Shown piece after piece: positions 50,082 to 59,670 of a stretch of 64,000 nucleotides of DNA (its first letter is position 1; each line of letters begins with the position of its first letter). The stretch lies in assembly GCA_900315505.1 (NCBI GenBank), contig OMZG01000006.1, forward strand, positions 64,001-128,000, written 5' to 3'. The notes beneath the pieces were generated by a model. The model was not told the DNA's origin, ran no database searches, and saw nothing but the letters and a program-made list of their open reading frames with translations. The DNA comes from an uncultured Lachnospiraceae bacterium (GTDB lineage Bacteria; Bacillota; Clostridia; Lachnospirales; Lachnospiraceae). The position numbers were made by a program, and so were the translations under genes.

Positions 50082-51307
50082 TGAACAAGAAAGATATATT
50101 AGAGATAAAACGAAGATACAAAAAAGACAAGCATAATTTCGGCCGGATCGCAGGCTGTTATGTGGATAATGAAAAGAATAAGATAATAAGCTTTTCAGAA
50201 AGCCCTGCAGAGATGGTGGAGGATGATTTCTTCAAGTACCTTGATATTGCCAATAAGTGCCTGTCGGGAAAGCTCGGAAATAATATCCTGCAGCTGCCGT
50301 TCCCTAATGATGAGATAATGAGCGGGGAAAAATATTCCCTCCTGCAGCAGCTGCGCACGACGGGACTGAAGGATGAGACGGTGCTTGATGAATTTTTCGA
50401 TAATGTGATCGAGAATTATCTGATCACCGGCAATTTCCTGATACTTCTTTTCAGCGATGTGTATGACATCCCGATGAAGACATCGGATAATCAGGACGTT
50501 GACGACTCAGAGTATGTGTATGACTATATCCTCTGCGCTATCTGTCCGGTGAATCTGTCAAAGGGAGCACTCGGATACCGTGAGGATGAGAATACCATCG
50601 GCGCTCTGAGGCGCGAGTGGACGGTGAATCCTGTGGAGAGTGCATTCATGTTCCCGAGCTTCTCTGAGAGAAATTCGGATTTCAATACGGTGACTGTGTA
50701 TTCGAAGAATCCAAAGGCACCGCATCGCGAGTTCTGGGAGAATGGCCTTCATGCCTCATCAAGACTTACATCGGCAGAGAAGAAGAATGCCTTTGACAGT
50801 ATGGTAGGCAAGTCCGTACCGGATGATGAGAAGGATATTCATTTCAATATCGCAGACAATCTGAGCGAATTCATCGACAGAAAGCAGCAGACCCAGCCGG
50901 AGGACACTCCGATAGAGATCACTGGTGAGGATGTGAAGGAGATCATGGAGGATTCCGGTGTAGAGGATTTCAAGGCAGAGAAGATCGGTGAGAGATTCAC
51001 TGAATTCTTCGAGGGCTCGGAAAATGCCCCGGAGGCCACGGAACTTCTCGATACCAGGCTTCTGAAGGATCAACAGCTCCGCCACGAGAAGGCAGCTCTG
51101 GCACAGGAGGTCCACACTCTGCAGCAGAAGCTTGTCGATACCGGAGTAGAGAGCAGGGACGGAAGGGAATCAGACATCTATGTGAAGGTACCGGCAGACC
51201 GTGAGGCGGATGTGACTACAGCCTTTGTCGACGGTGAGAAGTGCCTCATAATCCCGCTTGATCCGTCGGATACGGCCACGGTCAATGGCGAGGAGAGAGT
51301 ACTGTAG
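50081..51307 (+). CDS. DUF4317 family protein
   Basis: The 408-residue protein begins MNKKDILEIKRRYKKDKHN and shows GRIAGCYVDNEKN and LTGNFLILLFSDVYDIP-like segments that mark DUF4317, a family restricted to Clostridia in my recollection. Residues 260-360 are acidic and helical, with a likely coiled coil near LRHEKAALAQEVHTLQQKL. There is no signal or membrane segment. No function is known. It overlaps the PI-PLC gene by one base, so it belongs to the same transcript. Confidence 0.82.
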   Translation: MNKKDILEIKRRYKKDKHNFGRIAGCYVDNEKNKIISFSESPAEMVEDDFFKYLDIANKCLSGKLGNNILQLPFPNDEIMSGEKYSLLQQLRTTGLKDETVLDEFFDNVIENYLITGNFLILLFSDVYDIPMKTSDNQDVDDSEYVYDYILCAICPVNLSKGALGYREDENTIGALRREWTVNPVESAFMFPSFSERNSDFNTVTVYSKNPKAPHREFWENGLHASSRLTSAEKKNAFDSMVGKSVPDDEKDIHFNIADNLSEFIDRKQQTQPEDTPIEITGEDVKEIMEDSGVEDFKAEKIGERFTEFFEGSENAPEATELLDTRLLKDQQLRHEKAALAQEVHTLQQKLVDTGVESRDGRESDIYVKVPADREADVTTAFVDGEKCLIIPLDPSDTATVNGEERVL

Positions 51308-51350
51308 AGTTCTCTTGAATTTTATACTGTAATGCGTTAAACTATGAAAA

Positions 51351-51381
51351 GATGAAAAAGGGGACAGGTCCCTTTTTCATC
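51351..51381. repeat. 31-bp palindrome, GATGAAAAAGGG family (before asnS)
   Basis: The core GGGGACAGGTCCC is flanked by GATGAAAAA and TTTTTCATC. It is the reverse complement of the copy at 44604. It lies 27 bases before the asnS ATG. Confidence 0.92.
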
Positions 51382-51408
51382 TAATTCAAATTTTTTAAGG
51401 AGAAAAAC

Positions 51409-52806
51409 ATGAGACAGGATCTGACAGACGTCAAGGCGTTGTTTACTGACACGGACAGGTATGTGGGCACTGAGATAAAGGTAGCCGGATGGGTCAGGAG
51501 CAACCGTAATTCCAAGAACGTCGGATTTCTCGTCGTAAATGACGGCACATATTTCACACCACTTCAGGTGGTATATTCAGCAGAGACAAAGGATTTCGAG
51601 AAATTAGGCTCCATCAATGTAGGAGCAGCAGTCATAGCAAAGGGAAAGCTTGTTGCTACCCCTGATGCGAAGCAGCCATTCGAGCTGCAGGCAGAGGAGG
51701 TTGCAGTTGAGGGTGAGAGCACCCCGGACTATCCTCTTCAGAAGAAGAGACATACGATGGAGTATCTTCGTACAATTCCTCATCTGCGTGCCAGAACCAA
51801 TACCTTCGAGGCAGTATTCAAGGTCAGAAGCCTTGCAGCATACGCTATTCATAAGTTCTTCCAGGAGAGGAACTTCGTATATGTACACACACCTCTTATC
51901 ACAGGAAGTGATGCGGAGGGCGCAGGAGAGATGTTCGAGGTTACTACACTTGACCTGAATGATATCCCTCGTACAGAGGACGGCAAGGTAGACTATTCGA
52001 AGGACTTCTTTGGAAAAGAGACCAACCTCACAGTTTCAGGACAGCTGAACGGTGAGACATTTGCACAGGCATTCAAGAATATCTATACATTCGGACCTAC
52101 ATTCCGTGCAGAGGATTCGAATACGACCCGTCATGCAGCTGAGTTCTGGATGATCGAGCCTGAGATAGCTTTTGCAGATCTCGAGGATGATATGGAGCTT
52201 GCTGAGTCGATGCTTAAGTACATTATCAATTATGTGCTCGAGAACGCACCGGCAGAGATGGAATTTTTCAATAATTTCGTAGACAAGGGCCTCATCGAGA
52301 GACTTCACAATGTAGTGGATAATGACTTCGCAAGAGTCACCTACACCGAGGCTGTTGACATCCTGATGAAGCATAATGATAAGTTCGATTACAAGGTGAG
52401 CTGGGGAACGGATCTCCAGACCGAGCATGAGAGATATCTGACAGAGCAGATCTACAAGAGACCTGTATTCGTCACGGACTATCCGAAGGAGATCAAGGCC
52501 TTCTATATGAAGCTGAATCCGGACGGCAAGACTGTAGCAGCAGTTGACTGCCTCGTACCAGGAATCGGGGAGATCATCGGCGGTTCTCAGCGTGAGGATG
52601 ACTTCGGGCTTCTGAAAAAGAGAATGGATGAGCTCGGAATGGATGAGAGCCAGTACGATTTCTATCTTGATCTGAGAAAATACGGATCGACCCGCCATGC
52701 CGGATTCGGACTCGGATTCGAGAGATGCGTAATGTATCTCACCGGAATGGGAAATATCAGGGACGTGATCCCGTTCCCGAGGACAGTTGGTAACTGTGAG
52801 CTTTAA
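51409..52806 (+). CDS. asnS: Asparaginyl-tRNA synthetase
   Basis: The 465-residue class IIb synthetase has an OB-fold anticodon-binding domain ([22 protein letters not shown]) and the class II motifs: motif 1 around [21 protein letters not shown], motif 2 [25 protein letters not shown] and motif 3 [27 protein letters not shown]. It charges tRNA-Asn with asparagine. It is followed by asnA, which makes asparagine. I see no T-box leader in front of either gene. AAGGAG lies 7 bases before the ATG. Confidence 0.97.
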   Translation: MRQDLTDVKALFTDTDRYVGTEIKVAGWVRSNRNSKNVGFLVVNDGTYFTPLQVVYSAETKDFEKLGSINVGAAVIAKGKLVATPDAKQPFELQAEEVAVEGESTPDYPLQKKRHTMEYLRTIPHLRARTNTFEAVFKVRSLAAYAIHKFFQERNFVYVHTPLITGSDAEGAGEMFEVTTLDLNDIPRTEDGKVDYSKDFFGKETNLTVSGQLNGETFAQAFKNIYTFGPTFRAEDSNTTRHAAEFWMIEPEIAFADLEDDMELAESMLKYIINYVLENAPAEMEFFNNFVDKGLIERLHNVVDNDFARVTYTEAVDILMKHNDKFDYKVSWGTDLQTEHERYLTEQIYKRPVFVTDYPKEIKAFYMKLNPDGKTVAAVDCLVPGIGEIIGGSQREDDFGLLKKRMDELGMDESQYDFYLDLRKYGSTRHAGFGLGFERCVMYLTGMGNIRDVIPFPRTVGNCEL

Positions 52807-52875
52807 AGTCGGGAGTTCAGAGTTTAAAGTTAAAAGTCCAGAGCTTGGAACTTAAGAACTTTTAACTCAACAAAA
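52807..52875. repeat. AGTTTAAAGTTAAAAG-type repeat behind asnS
   Basis: Starting at the asnS stop, units such as GAGTTCAGAGTTTAAAGTTA are followed by the opposite arm. AGTTAAAAGT pairs perfectly with ACTTTTAACT near the right end. It belongs to the same family as the repeats behind nadB, thyA and ilvB. Confidence 0.7.
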
Positions 52876-52884
52876 GGAGAAATC

Positions 52885-53895
52885 ATGTCAGAAATAAAAA
52901 TACCAGAAAATTACAAGCCAGCTCTTGGTCTCAAGGAGACGCAGATAGCGATAAAGCAGGTCAAGGATTTTTTCCAGAGCCAGCTGTCAGCAGAGCTCAA
53001 TCTGCATCGTGTGACGGCACCGCTTTTTGTGACACCTGAGTCAGGACTCAATGACAATCTGAACGGAGTCGAGCGTCCGGTCAAATTCGGGATAAAGGAG
53101 CAGAACGAGAGACAGGCAGAGATAGTACATTCTCTTGCGAAATGGAAGAGAATGGCACTTGGCAGATACGGCTTCAAGGTAGGAGAAGGCCTGTATACCG
53201 ATATGAACGCCATCAGACGAGATGAGGATACAGACAATATCCATTCCATATATGTAGACCAGTGGGACTGGGAGCGTGTAATAAGGCACGAGGACAGGAA
53301 TGAGGCCACACTCGTTGACACAGTGAAGAGTGTATATGAGGCGCTTCGTGTGACAGAGAAGCACATGAGCAATCTCTATGACTATATCGAGTGTTTCCTG
53401 CCTGAGGAGATCTACTTCATCACAAGTCAGGAGCTACTTGACAGATGGCCGGATGCTACTCCGAAGGAAAGAGAGTACAATATAGTAAAGGAGCATGGAG
53501 CAGTCTTTGTAGAAAAGATCGGCGGAGTCCTTTCCAATGGCGAGCCGCATGACGGACGTGCGCCTGACTATGATGACTGGGATTTAAATGGCGATATCAT
53601 AGTTTACTATCCAGTGGATGATATATCACTCGAGCTTTCATCAATGGGAATCAGAGTGGATGAGGTCTCACTTCCGAAGCAGCTGAAGGAAGCAGGATGC
53701 GAGGAGAGACTTTCACTCTCCTTCCATAGGGATATCATGGAGAAGAAGCTGCCGTACACCATCGGCGGCGGAATCGGACAGTCGAGGATCTGTATGTTTT
53801 TCCTGAGAAAATGCCACATCGGAGAGGTTCAGGTATCGCTCTGGCCGGATTTGGATGTGCAGTACGCCAGGGAACATGGGGTGACACTTTTATGA
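52885..53895 (+). CDS. asnA: Aspartate-ammonia ligase
   Basis: The 336-residue ammonia-dependent asparagine synthetase is related to class II tRNA synthetases. Motifs include LNLHRVTAPLFV, LNDNLNGVERPVKF, MNAIRRDEDTDNIHSIYVDQWDWE and GGGIGQSRICMFFLRK. It makes asparagine from aspartate, ammonia and ATP, matching its neighbour asnS. AAAGGAG lies upstream of the ATG. It overlaps the TrpR-like gene by 4 bases. Confidence 0.97.
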   Translation: MSEIKIPENYKPALGLKETQIAIKQVKDFFQSQLSAELNLHRVTAPLFVTPESGLNDNLNGVERPVKFGIKEQNERQAEIVHSLAKWKRMALGRYGFKVGEGLYTDMNAIRRDEDTDNIHSIYVDQWDWERVIRHEDRNEATLVDTVKSVYEALRVTEKHMSNLYDYIECFLPEEIYFITSQELLDRWPDATPKEREYNIVKEHGAVFVEKIGGVLSNGEPHDGRAPDYDDWDLNGDIIVYYPVDDISLELSSMGIRVDEVSLPKQLKEAGCEERLSLSFHRDIMEKKLPYTIGGGIGQSRICMFFLRKCHIGEVQVSLWPDLDVQYAREHGVTLL

Positions 53896-54182
53896 GCAAG
53901 AATCTGCATACACCGGAAATGGACAGACTGATGGACGCTCTTCTGAGCCTCGGGAACCGTGACGAGGCCTACAGCTTCATGGAGGATCTGTGCACGGTCG
54001 GTGAGCTCGAGGCGATGCAGCAGAGGCTTTCTGTGGCATCAATGCTCAGAACCCATGAGACATATCAGAAGATTGCAGAGGACACGGGCGCTTCGACAGC
54101 CACGATCAGCCGTGTGAAGCGCGCGCTGGAGTACGGTGATGACGGATATGAGCTCATACTGAAGAGGATTGAAGGAGTCTGA
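53892..54182 (+). CDS. TrpR-like YerC/YecD family DNA-binding protein
   Basis: The start is ATG 53892, overlapping the asnA stop by ATGA. The 96-residue protein has the TrpR-type fold: ELEAMQQRLSVASML, then the helix-turn-helix TYQKIAEDTGASTATISRVKRALEYG. Such YerC/YecD proteins are widespread in Firmicutes, where they are usually found next to pcrA. Ligand and targets are unknown. It lies 9 bases before the pcrA ATG. Confidence 0.9.
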   Translation: MSKNLHTPEMDRLMDALLSLGNRDEAYSFMEDLCTVGELEAMQQRLSVASMLRTHETYQKIAEDTGASTATISRVKRALEYGDDGYELILKRIEGV

Positions 54183-54191
54183 AGGCCAACT

Positions 54192-56555
54192 ATGGACCAT
54201 CTTAATAAAATACTAAATAAAGAGCAGCTAGACGGGGTCCTCACCACCGAGGGTCCCGTTCTTATATTAGCGGGAGCCGGTTCTGGGAAGACCAGGGTAC
54301 TGACCCACCGTGTCGCATATCTCATCGATGAAAAGGGAGTGGCGCCGTGGAATATCATGGCGATCACCTTTACCAATAAGGCCGCGAACGAGATGAAGGA
54401 GCGTGTCGACAATCTGACCGGTGGAAATAACGGAGTATGGATCTCTACCTTCCATTCCGCATGTGTGCGCATCCTCAGGCGTTTCGCAGAGAATATCGGA
54501 TATAAGAGCGGGTTTTCGATCTACGATACTGAGGATTCGAAGACCCTGATGAAGCATATTTTAAAAGAAAAAAATATCGACACCAAGCAGGTAAAAGAGA
54601 AATATTTCCTGAACCAGATAAGCCACCTGAAGGACGAGCTGATAGATCCGGATGAGTCTGAAAAGCAGTACAGGCACGGCTTCCCGGACAAGCTGGTGCC
54701 AGGCATATACAGGGAATACCAGGCGAGGCTTAAGGCAAATAACGCCTTTGACTTCGATGATCTGATAGTAAAGACAGTCGAACTTCTGAGCACTGATGAG
54801 GAGGTCAGAAATTACTACAATGACCGTATCCACTATCTGATGGTGGATGAGTACCAGGATACGAATGCGGCACAGTTTGAGCTTATAAGGCTTCTTACTG
54901 AAAAGCGCAGGAACTTATGCGTCGTCGGTGATGACGACCAGTCGATATATAAGTTCCGTGGAGCTGATATTGAGAATATCCTGAGCTTCGAGGAAAAATT
55001 CCCGGATGCGAAGGTAATAAAGCTGGAGCAGAATTACCGCTCATATTCTTCGATCCTCGATGCTGCAAATGCCGTAATAAGCAATAATAAGGGCAGGAAG
55101 GAAAAGCACCTTTTCTCTGAAAGAGGCGAGGGTGAGAAGATCCGTTTCCGCCAGTTTGACAGCGGATATGAAGAGGCTGAGTTCATCGCCAATGACATAA
55201 GGAAAAAGGAGAAGAGCCTGAAGGATGATTTCAGGGACTTCGCGGTACTGTACAGGACCAACGCCCAGTCACGAATCCTCGAGGAGAAGATGCTGATGGA
55301 GAATATCCCGTACAGAATCGTAGGAGGTGTGAACTTCTATCAGAGGCGTGAGGTTAAGGATATCCTGGCATATCTGCAGGCCATCGAGAATCCGTCAAAT
55401 GATGTGTCGGTGAGAAGGATTCTGAATGTCCCGAAGCGAGGCATAGGTGCGACAACCGAGGGAAAGGTTGCTGAATACGCAGTACAGAACGGGCTGTCCT
55501 TCTTCGAAGCACTCGACCGGGGCGCAGAGAATGGAATGTATGGCAGGAGCGGAAAGAAGATTATCGGATTTGTTGACTTCATTGACACACTGACCGCGAA
55601 GCTTGATGTGGATGGAGTCACCGGTCTGGTAAAGGATATAATCGAGGATACCGGGTATGCAGCAGGCCTGAAGGCGGAGGGCACTGACGAGGCTTGCGCG
55701 AGACTTGAGAATATAGACGAGCTCATCAACAAGGCGGCCGAATTCGAGCGGAGACTCGACCTCGATGAAGACAATAAGGATCTGACGAATCGCGACAAGC
55801 TCACGATGTTCCTGCAGGATGTGTCCCTTATCACTGATGCCGATGCAGATGATTCAAATGACAACCGCGTGACTCTCATGACCCTGCATTCCGCAAAGGG
55901 ACTTGAGTTCCCGAATGTGTATCTGGCAGGGCTTGAGGATGGACTTTTCCCATCATACATGTCGATCAATTCGGATTCATCCGATGAGGAGATCGAGGAA
56001 GAGAGACGTCTCATGTATGTCGGGATCACGCGAGCAAAGGATACCCTTACGCTGACCTGTGCCCGTGCCCGCATGGTCAGAGGAGAGATGCAGTACTCAT
56101 CCGTGAGCCGGTTCGTAAAGGAGATTCCTGCAGAGCTCATTGATGGAAAAGTGCCTGGAGGAAGCGGTTTCTCAGACCACAATGATAGGCCTGATTTCCT
56201 GAGGGATTATGAGCCAGTCACATCATTCCCGCAGCATGAGGGCTATGGCAGTGTGGCATACGGCGGAGTCACCGGCTATTCCGTGAATCAGCATAAGAGC
56301 GGTCGTAAGAGGAAGAAACCAGCCAATACCGCTTCTGACTACAGGAAGAAGCTTGATTCGATGGTGCAGAAGGGCGTAGGTGGTGACACAAAGCCTGATT
56401 ACGGGGTTGGCGACAGAGTCCATCATCTTAAGTTCGGAGATGGTACAGTAAAAGAGATGCATGATATGGGCAGTGACTTCGTGGTGACGGTAGATTTCGA
56501 TACGGCCGGGACGAGGAAGCTTTTTGCCGGATTTGCAAAGTTAGTGAAAATATAG
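54192..56555 (+). CDS. pcrA: ATP-dependent DNA helicase PcrA/UvrD
   Basis: The 787-residue superfamily 1A 3'-to-5' helicase shows motif I LAGAGSGKTRVLTHR, Ia ITFTNKAANEM, II VDEYQDTN, III VGDDDQSIYKFRGA, IV EQNYRS, V TLHSAKGLEFPNVYLAGLEDGLFPS and VI YVGITRAKDTLTLT. It works in repair, rolling-circle replication and removal of stalled polymerase. A linker with SGRKRKKPAN leads to a C-terminal Tudor-like fold (GVGDRVHHLKFGDGTV) that binds RNA polymerase in PcrA. This confirms PcrA rather than Rep. Confidence 0.96.
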   Translation: MDHLNKILNKEQLDGVLTTEGPVLILAGAGSGKTRVLTHRVAYLIDEKGVAPWNIMAITFTNKAANEMKERVDNLTGGNNGVWISTFHSACVRILRRFAENIGYKSGFSIYDTEDSKTLMKHILKEKNIDTKQVKEKYFLNQISHLKDELIDPDESEKQYRHGFPDKLVPGIYREYQARLKANNAFDFDDLIVKTVELLSTDEEVRNYYNDRIHYLMVDEYQDTNAAQFELIRLLTEKRRNLCVVGDDDQSIYKFRGADIENILSFEEKFPDAKVIKLEQNYRSYSSILDAANAVISNNKGRKEKHLFSERGEGEKIRFRQFDSGYEEAEFIANDIRKKEKSLKDDFRDFAVLYRTNAQSRILEEKMLMENIPYRIVGGVNFYQRREVKDILAYLQAIENPSNDVSVRRILNVPKRGIGATTEGKVAEYAVQNGLSFFEALDRGAENGMYGRSGKKIIGFVDFIDTLTAKLDVDGVTGLVKDIIEDTGYAAGLKAEGTDEACARLENIDELINKAAEFERRLDLDEDNKDLTNRDKLTMFLQDVSLITDADADDSNDNRVTLMTLHSAKGLEFPNVYLAGLEDGLFPSYMSINSDSSDEEIEEERRLMYVGITRAKDTLTLTCARARMVRGEMQYSSVSRFVKEIPAELIDGKVPGGSGFSDHNDRPDFLRDYEPVTSFPQHEGYGSVAYGGVTGYSVNQHKSGRKRKKPANTASDYRKKLDSMVQKGVGGDTKPDYGVGDRVHHLKFGDGTVKEMHDMGSDFVVTVDFDTAGTRKLFAGFAKLVKI

Positions 56556-56618
56556 GTGTTTTTTTAACTGAGGTGTGATATAATTAGAATCAGTTGAGAA
56601 CACAAGTCAGGAGGTATT

Positions 56619-56939
56619 ATGAAAATATTTTCCAGAGAAGTGACAAAGGATGACCTCGCAGACCTTATCGATGTGAGCAAGCTGAAGTCTCTTATTGACA
56701 AGCCTGTATCGCTGGTGAAGAGTCGCAGGGAGGTTCTACAGAAGAAGAAGGAGAAGACAGACATGAAGAAGCTGATCAAGGGAATTCTTATCACAGTTGG
56801 TGTACTTACAGTTATCTGTGGCATTGCATATGCGCTCTATCGTTATTTCACGCCGGATTATGATGACGCATTCGATGATGATTTCGATGATGCCTTCGAT
56901 GACGACGATGATGACCTCTTCGCAGAGGACAAGAACTGA
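56619..56939 (+). CDS. Small membrane protein with poly-aspartate tail
   Basis: The 106-residue protein has a charged N-terminal part with KLKSLIDKPVSLVKSRREVL, one membrane segment (about 51-75, IKGILITVGVLTVICGIAYA) and a C-terminal run of acidic repeats (DDAFDDDFDDAFDDDDDD). By the positive-inside rule the basic N-terminal half should be cytosolic and the acidic tail outside. AGGAGG precedes the ATG, and an extended -10 TGATATAAT lies at 56576-56584. I do not recognise a family. The tail could bind calcium or other cations. Confidence 0.7.
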   Translation: MKIFSREVTKDDLADLIDVSKLKSLIDKPVSLVKSRREVLQKKKEKTDMKKLIKGILITVGVLTVICGIAYALYRYFTPDYDDAFDDDFDDAFDDDDDDLFAEDKN

Positions 56940-56963
56940 CAGTTAGTTTTACAGGATTTTAAG

Positions 56964-56994
56964 GCCGCGGCTTTATTGCTGCGGCTATTTTTTT
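56964..56994 (+). terminator. Terminator of the poly-aspartate membrane protein gene
   Basis: GCCGCGGC (56964-56971) pairs with GCTGCGGC (56978-56985) around TTTATT, followed by seven T. Confidence 0.92.
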
Positions 56995-57006
56995 GGAGAA
57001 GAAAGT

Positions 57007-58224
57007 ATGTCATGCAGACATTTTGGAGATCCTGATAACTGCGGTGGATGCAGGTATCAGGATTTTTCTTATGAAGAAGAAATAGCACAGAAGGACAGGG
57101 AGCTGAGGGAACTCTTCGAAGATGTGGTTCCGTCATTTGATGAGGTGTATGAAGGCATCACGGGTACTGACCCGGATGGCTACAGGAACAAGATGGAGTT
57201 CACCTTCGGTAATCGCATGAAGGATGGACCGCTTGAGCTTGGAATGCACAGGAAGGGCAGATTTTATGATATAGTGTCAGTGCCTGAGTGCGGGATCTGC
57301 AATTCTGATTTTGGCAGGATAATTGAAGCGACGAGAGAATATTTCTCTGAGAGAGGTACTTCATTCTACAGGAAGAGACAGCATACAGGCTATCTGAGGC
57401 ATCTTCTGGTAAGACGCGCCCACTTCACTGGCCAGATACTCACAGATCTTGTGACGGCTGACTATGACGGCTCGTCAGAGGCTGATGAGGGTGAGCTCAT
57501 GGCAGGATTTCGTGAGGCACTGCTGGCTCTGAATCTGGACGGAGAGATAGTCGGGATTCTCCACACAAGGAATAATTCTCTTTCTGATACGATAAAGGAT
57601 GAAGGCACAGAAGTACTGTATGGTCAGGATTTTTTCTATGAAAAAATCCTGGGACTTTCATTCAAGATCACACCGTTCTCTTTTTTTCAGACGAATTCAG
57701 CAGGTGCTAAGAAGCTTTACGGGAAGGCGAGGGAGTACCTGCTTGAGGCACTTCATGGAGAGAAGCCTCATGAGGTATTCGATCTGTATTCCGGCACAGG
57801 CACGATCACGCAGATCGTGTCAGAATACGCAGAGCATGTGACGGGGGTTGAGATAGTTCCCGAGGCCGTGCAGGCAGCAGAGGAGAATGCTGCTGCAAAC
57901 GGCATGACGAGCTGCTCATTTATCTGTGGAGATGTGTTCAGGGTGCTTGATGGACTTGATGAGAAGCCTGACTATATCATTGTAGACCCGCCTCGCGAAG
58001 GACTGCAGCCTAAGGCTCTGTCAAAGATAGTCGGCTATGAGGTACCGTCGCTTGTTTATATCGCTTGCAAGCCTGCGTCACTCGCCCGTGACATCCCGAC
58101 GTTTATCACACATGGCTATGAGGTAAAGCATCTGGCATGCATCGATATGTTCCCGCGAACGAATAATACAGAATGCGTCTGTCTGTTCGTTAAGACCGGC
58201 GATGGGGCACTCAGGCATCAGTGA
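57007..58224 (+). CDS. rlmD: 23S rRNA (uracil-5)-methyltransferase RlmD/TrmA-type
   Basis: The 405-residue SAM-dependent enzyme has an iron-sulfur cluster cysteine set: CRHFGDPDNCGGC at the start and a further cysteine in VPECGIC. It keeps FFQTNSAGAKKLYG, FDLYSGTGTITQIV, IIVDPPREGLQP and the catalytic cysteine in YIACKP. It would methylate uracil C5 in 23S rRNA or tRNA. The N-terminal TRAM domain seen in many homologues is missing. GGAGAAGAAAGT precedes the ATG, directly after the terminator. Confidence 0.92.
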   Translation: MSCRHFGDPDNCGGCRYQDFSYEEEIAQKDRELRELFEDVVPSFDEVYEGITGTDPDGYRNKMEFTFGNRMKDGPLELGMHRKGRFYDIVSVPECGICNSDFGRIIEATREYFSERGTSFYRKRQHTGYLRHLLVRRAHFTGQILTDLVTADYDGSSEADEGELMAGFREALLALNLDGEIVGILHTRNNSLSDTIKDEGTEVLYGQDFFYEKILGLSFKITPFSFFQTNSAGAKKLYGKAREYLLEALHGEKPHEVFDLYSGTGTITQIVSEYAEHVTGVEIVPEAVQAAEENAAANGMTSCSFICGDVFRVLDGLDEKPDYIIVDPPREGLQPKALSKIVGYEVPSLVYIACKPASLARDIPTFITHGYEVKHLACIDMFPRTNNTECVCLFVKTGDGALRHQ

Positions 58225-58232
58225 ATTTCTTG

Positions 58233-58261
58233 TTCACATTCAAGTACAAAAGTAGTAAAAT
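58233..58261 (+). promoter_or_regulatory. Promoter of the SLC13-family permease gene
   Basis: TTCACA (58233-58238) and TAAAAT (58256-58261) are 17 bases apart, 46 bases before the ATG. Confidence 0.65.
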
Positions 58262-58307
58262 AGTTGGGTAGTTTGTAGGTAGGCAGAAGCTACAGGAGGT
58301 TATAAAA

Positions 58308-59663
58308 ATGGCAGCAGAGGTTACTGCAATCATTATTTTTCTTCTGATGTTCACGCTCATCATTCTCGATAAATGGGAGCACTACATCATCACACTGTGC
58401 TGTGCGCTGGGGACTATCGTGCTGGTCTTCGGGATTGAGATGCACAATGGCGCAGCACTTATGAAGACACTAAATGTCGCATCTGTTTTTACCAGGGATT
58501 TCTGGCATGTGTCAGGACACGGGGCGTGTTCATCCATTGGTATCAACTGGTCGACGATCATTTTCATCGCAGGGATGATGATCATGGTTGCAGGCATGGC
58601 GAGAGTCGGGTTCTTCCAGTGGCTCTGTATGACGCTTGCGAAGGCAGTTGACTACAAGCCCATCAGGATCTTTATCGTATTCATGATCATGAGCTTCGGC
58701 CTGTCGATGTTTATCGATTCGATCACGGTCATCCTGTTCCTCGCGACGGTGACGCTGGAGCTGGCGCAGCTTCTGTCGTTTGATCCGGTACCGATGATCA
58801 TTTCAGAGATATTCTGTGCGAATCTCGGTGGCTCCGCTACCATGTGCGGCGACCCGCCAAATATCATCATAGGCACATCACTTGGATTCACCTTTTTTGA
58901 TTTTCTGAAAAATACAGGCGTCATATCAATCATCGCTCTGGTGATCACGATATTCTATTTCTATATCGTGTACAGGAAGCGGATGATTTCAACCAATGGT
59001 GACGTTGATTATTCGAAGCTTCCTGATCCGAAGACGACTATTAAGGACAGGAGAGGCTTCATCATCAGTGTCTGCATTCTGGCACTGGCAGTTGTTCTTC
59101 TTATCACTCATGGAAATACCGGGCTCACTGTCGCATTTATCGGTGCGCTTATCGCAGGTCTTACGCTATTGACTGCACCGAAGCATGTGAAGGAGATCAT
59201 GAGGTCACTAGATTACAAGACGCTTCTTTTCTTCATAGGACTGTTCGTCGTGGTAGGCGGACTCGAGGAGACCGGGGTGCTTGAAACAGTCGCCGGATTC
59301 ATTGCCAGGGTATCTCGTGGCAATGTTTTCACAATGGTTGCGATCATCATCTGGATCTCAGGAATTGCAAGTGCATTTATCGACAACATCCCGTTCTCAG
59401 CGACTATGATTCCGATCATCAAGGCACTGGCGAGGGTTACACCTGGGATCAATGTGGATGTGCTTGCCTGGGCACTGTCGATCGGAACAGATATCGGTGG
59501 TTCAGCAACACCGATTGGTGCTTCTGCAAATGTAGTTGGTACATCGGCCTCAACCCGTGCAGGACATCCGATCAGCTGGGGCAGGTACTGCAAGGCAGCG
59601 GCGCCGGCAACAATACTGGTACTGGCGTTCTCAACTGTATTTATATTCGCGAGATATCTGTAG
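58308..59663 (+). CDS. SLC13/ArsB-NhaD-type anion permease
   Basis: The 451-residue protein has 10-12 membrane segments. Key stretches are WSTIIFIAGMMIMVAGMARVG, FIDSITVILFLATV, ANLGGSATMCGDPPNIIIGT and IGTDIGGSATPIGASANVVG, the paired SNT-like loops of the ion transporter (IT) superfamily. Such proteins carry di- or tricarboxylates, sulfate or arsenite, often with sodium. The substrate is not determinable here. AGGAGG precedes the ATG and it has its own promoter. A structured intergenic element follows its stop. Confidence 0.88.
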   Translation: MAAEVTAIIIFLLMFTLIILDKWEHYIITLCCALGTIVLVFGIEMHNGAALMKTLNVASVFTRDFWHVSGHGACSSIGINWSTIIFIAGMMIMVAGMARVGFFQWLCMTLAKAVDYKPIRIFIVFMIMSFGLSMFIDSITVILFLATVTLELAQLLSFDPVPMIISEIFCANLGGSATMCGDPPNIIIGTSLGFTFFDFLKNTGVISIIALVITIFYFYIVYRKRMISTNGDVDYSKLPDPKTTIKDRRGFIISVCILALAVVLLITHGNTGLTVAFIGALIAGLTLLTAPKHVKEIMRSLDYKTLLFFIGLFVVVGGLEETGVLETVAGFIARVSRGNVFTMVAIIIWISGIASAFIDNIPFSATMIPIIKALARVTPGINVDVLAWALSIGTDIGGSATPIGASANVVGTSASTRAGHPISWGRYCKAAAPATILVLAFSTVFIFARYL

Positions 59664-59670
59664 TTTATAA

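Noticed and set aside
51308..51408. T-box riboswitch in front of asnS or asnA
   Set aside because: No GGTGG/ACCGCG antiterminator signature or long leader is present; the gap before asnS holds only a 31-bp palindrome and that before asnA only the short repeat.
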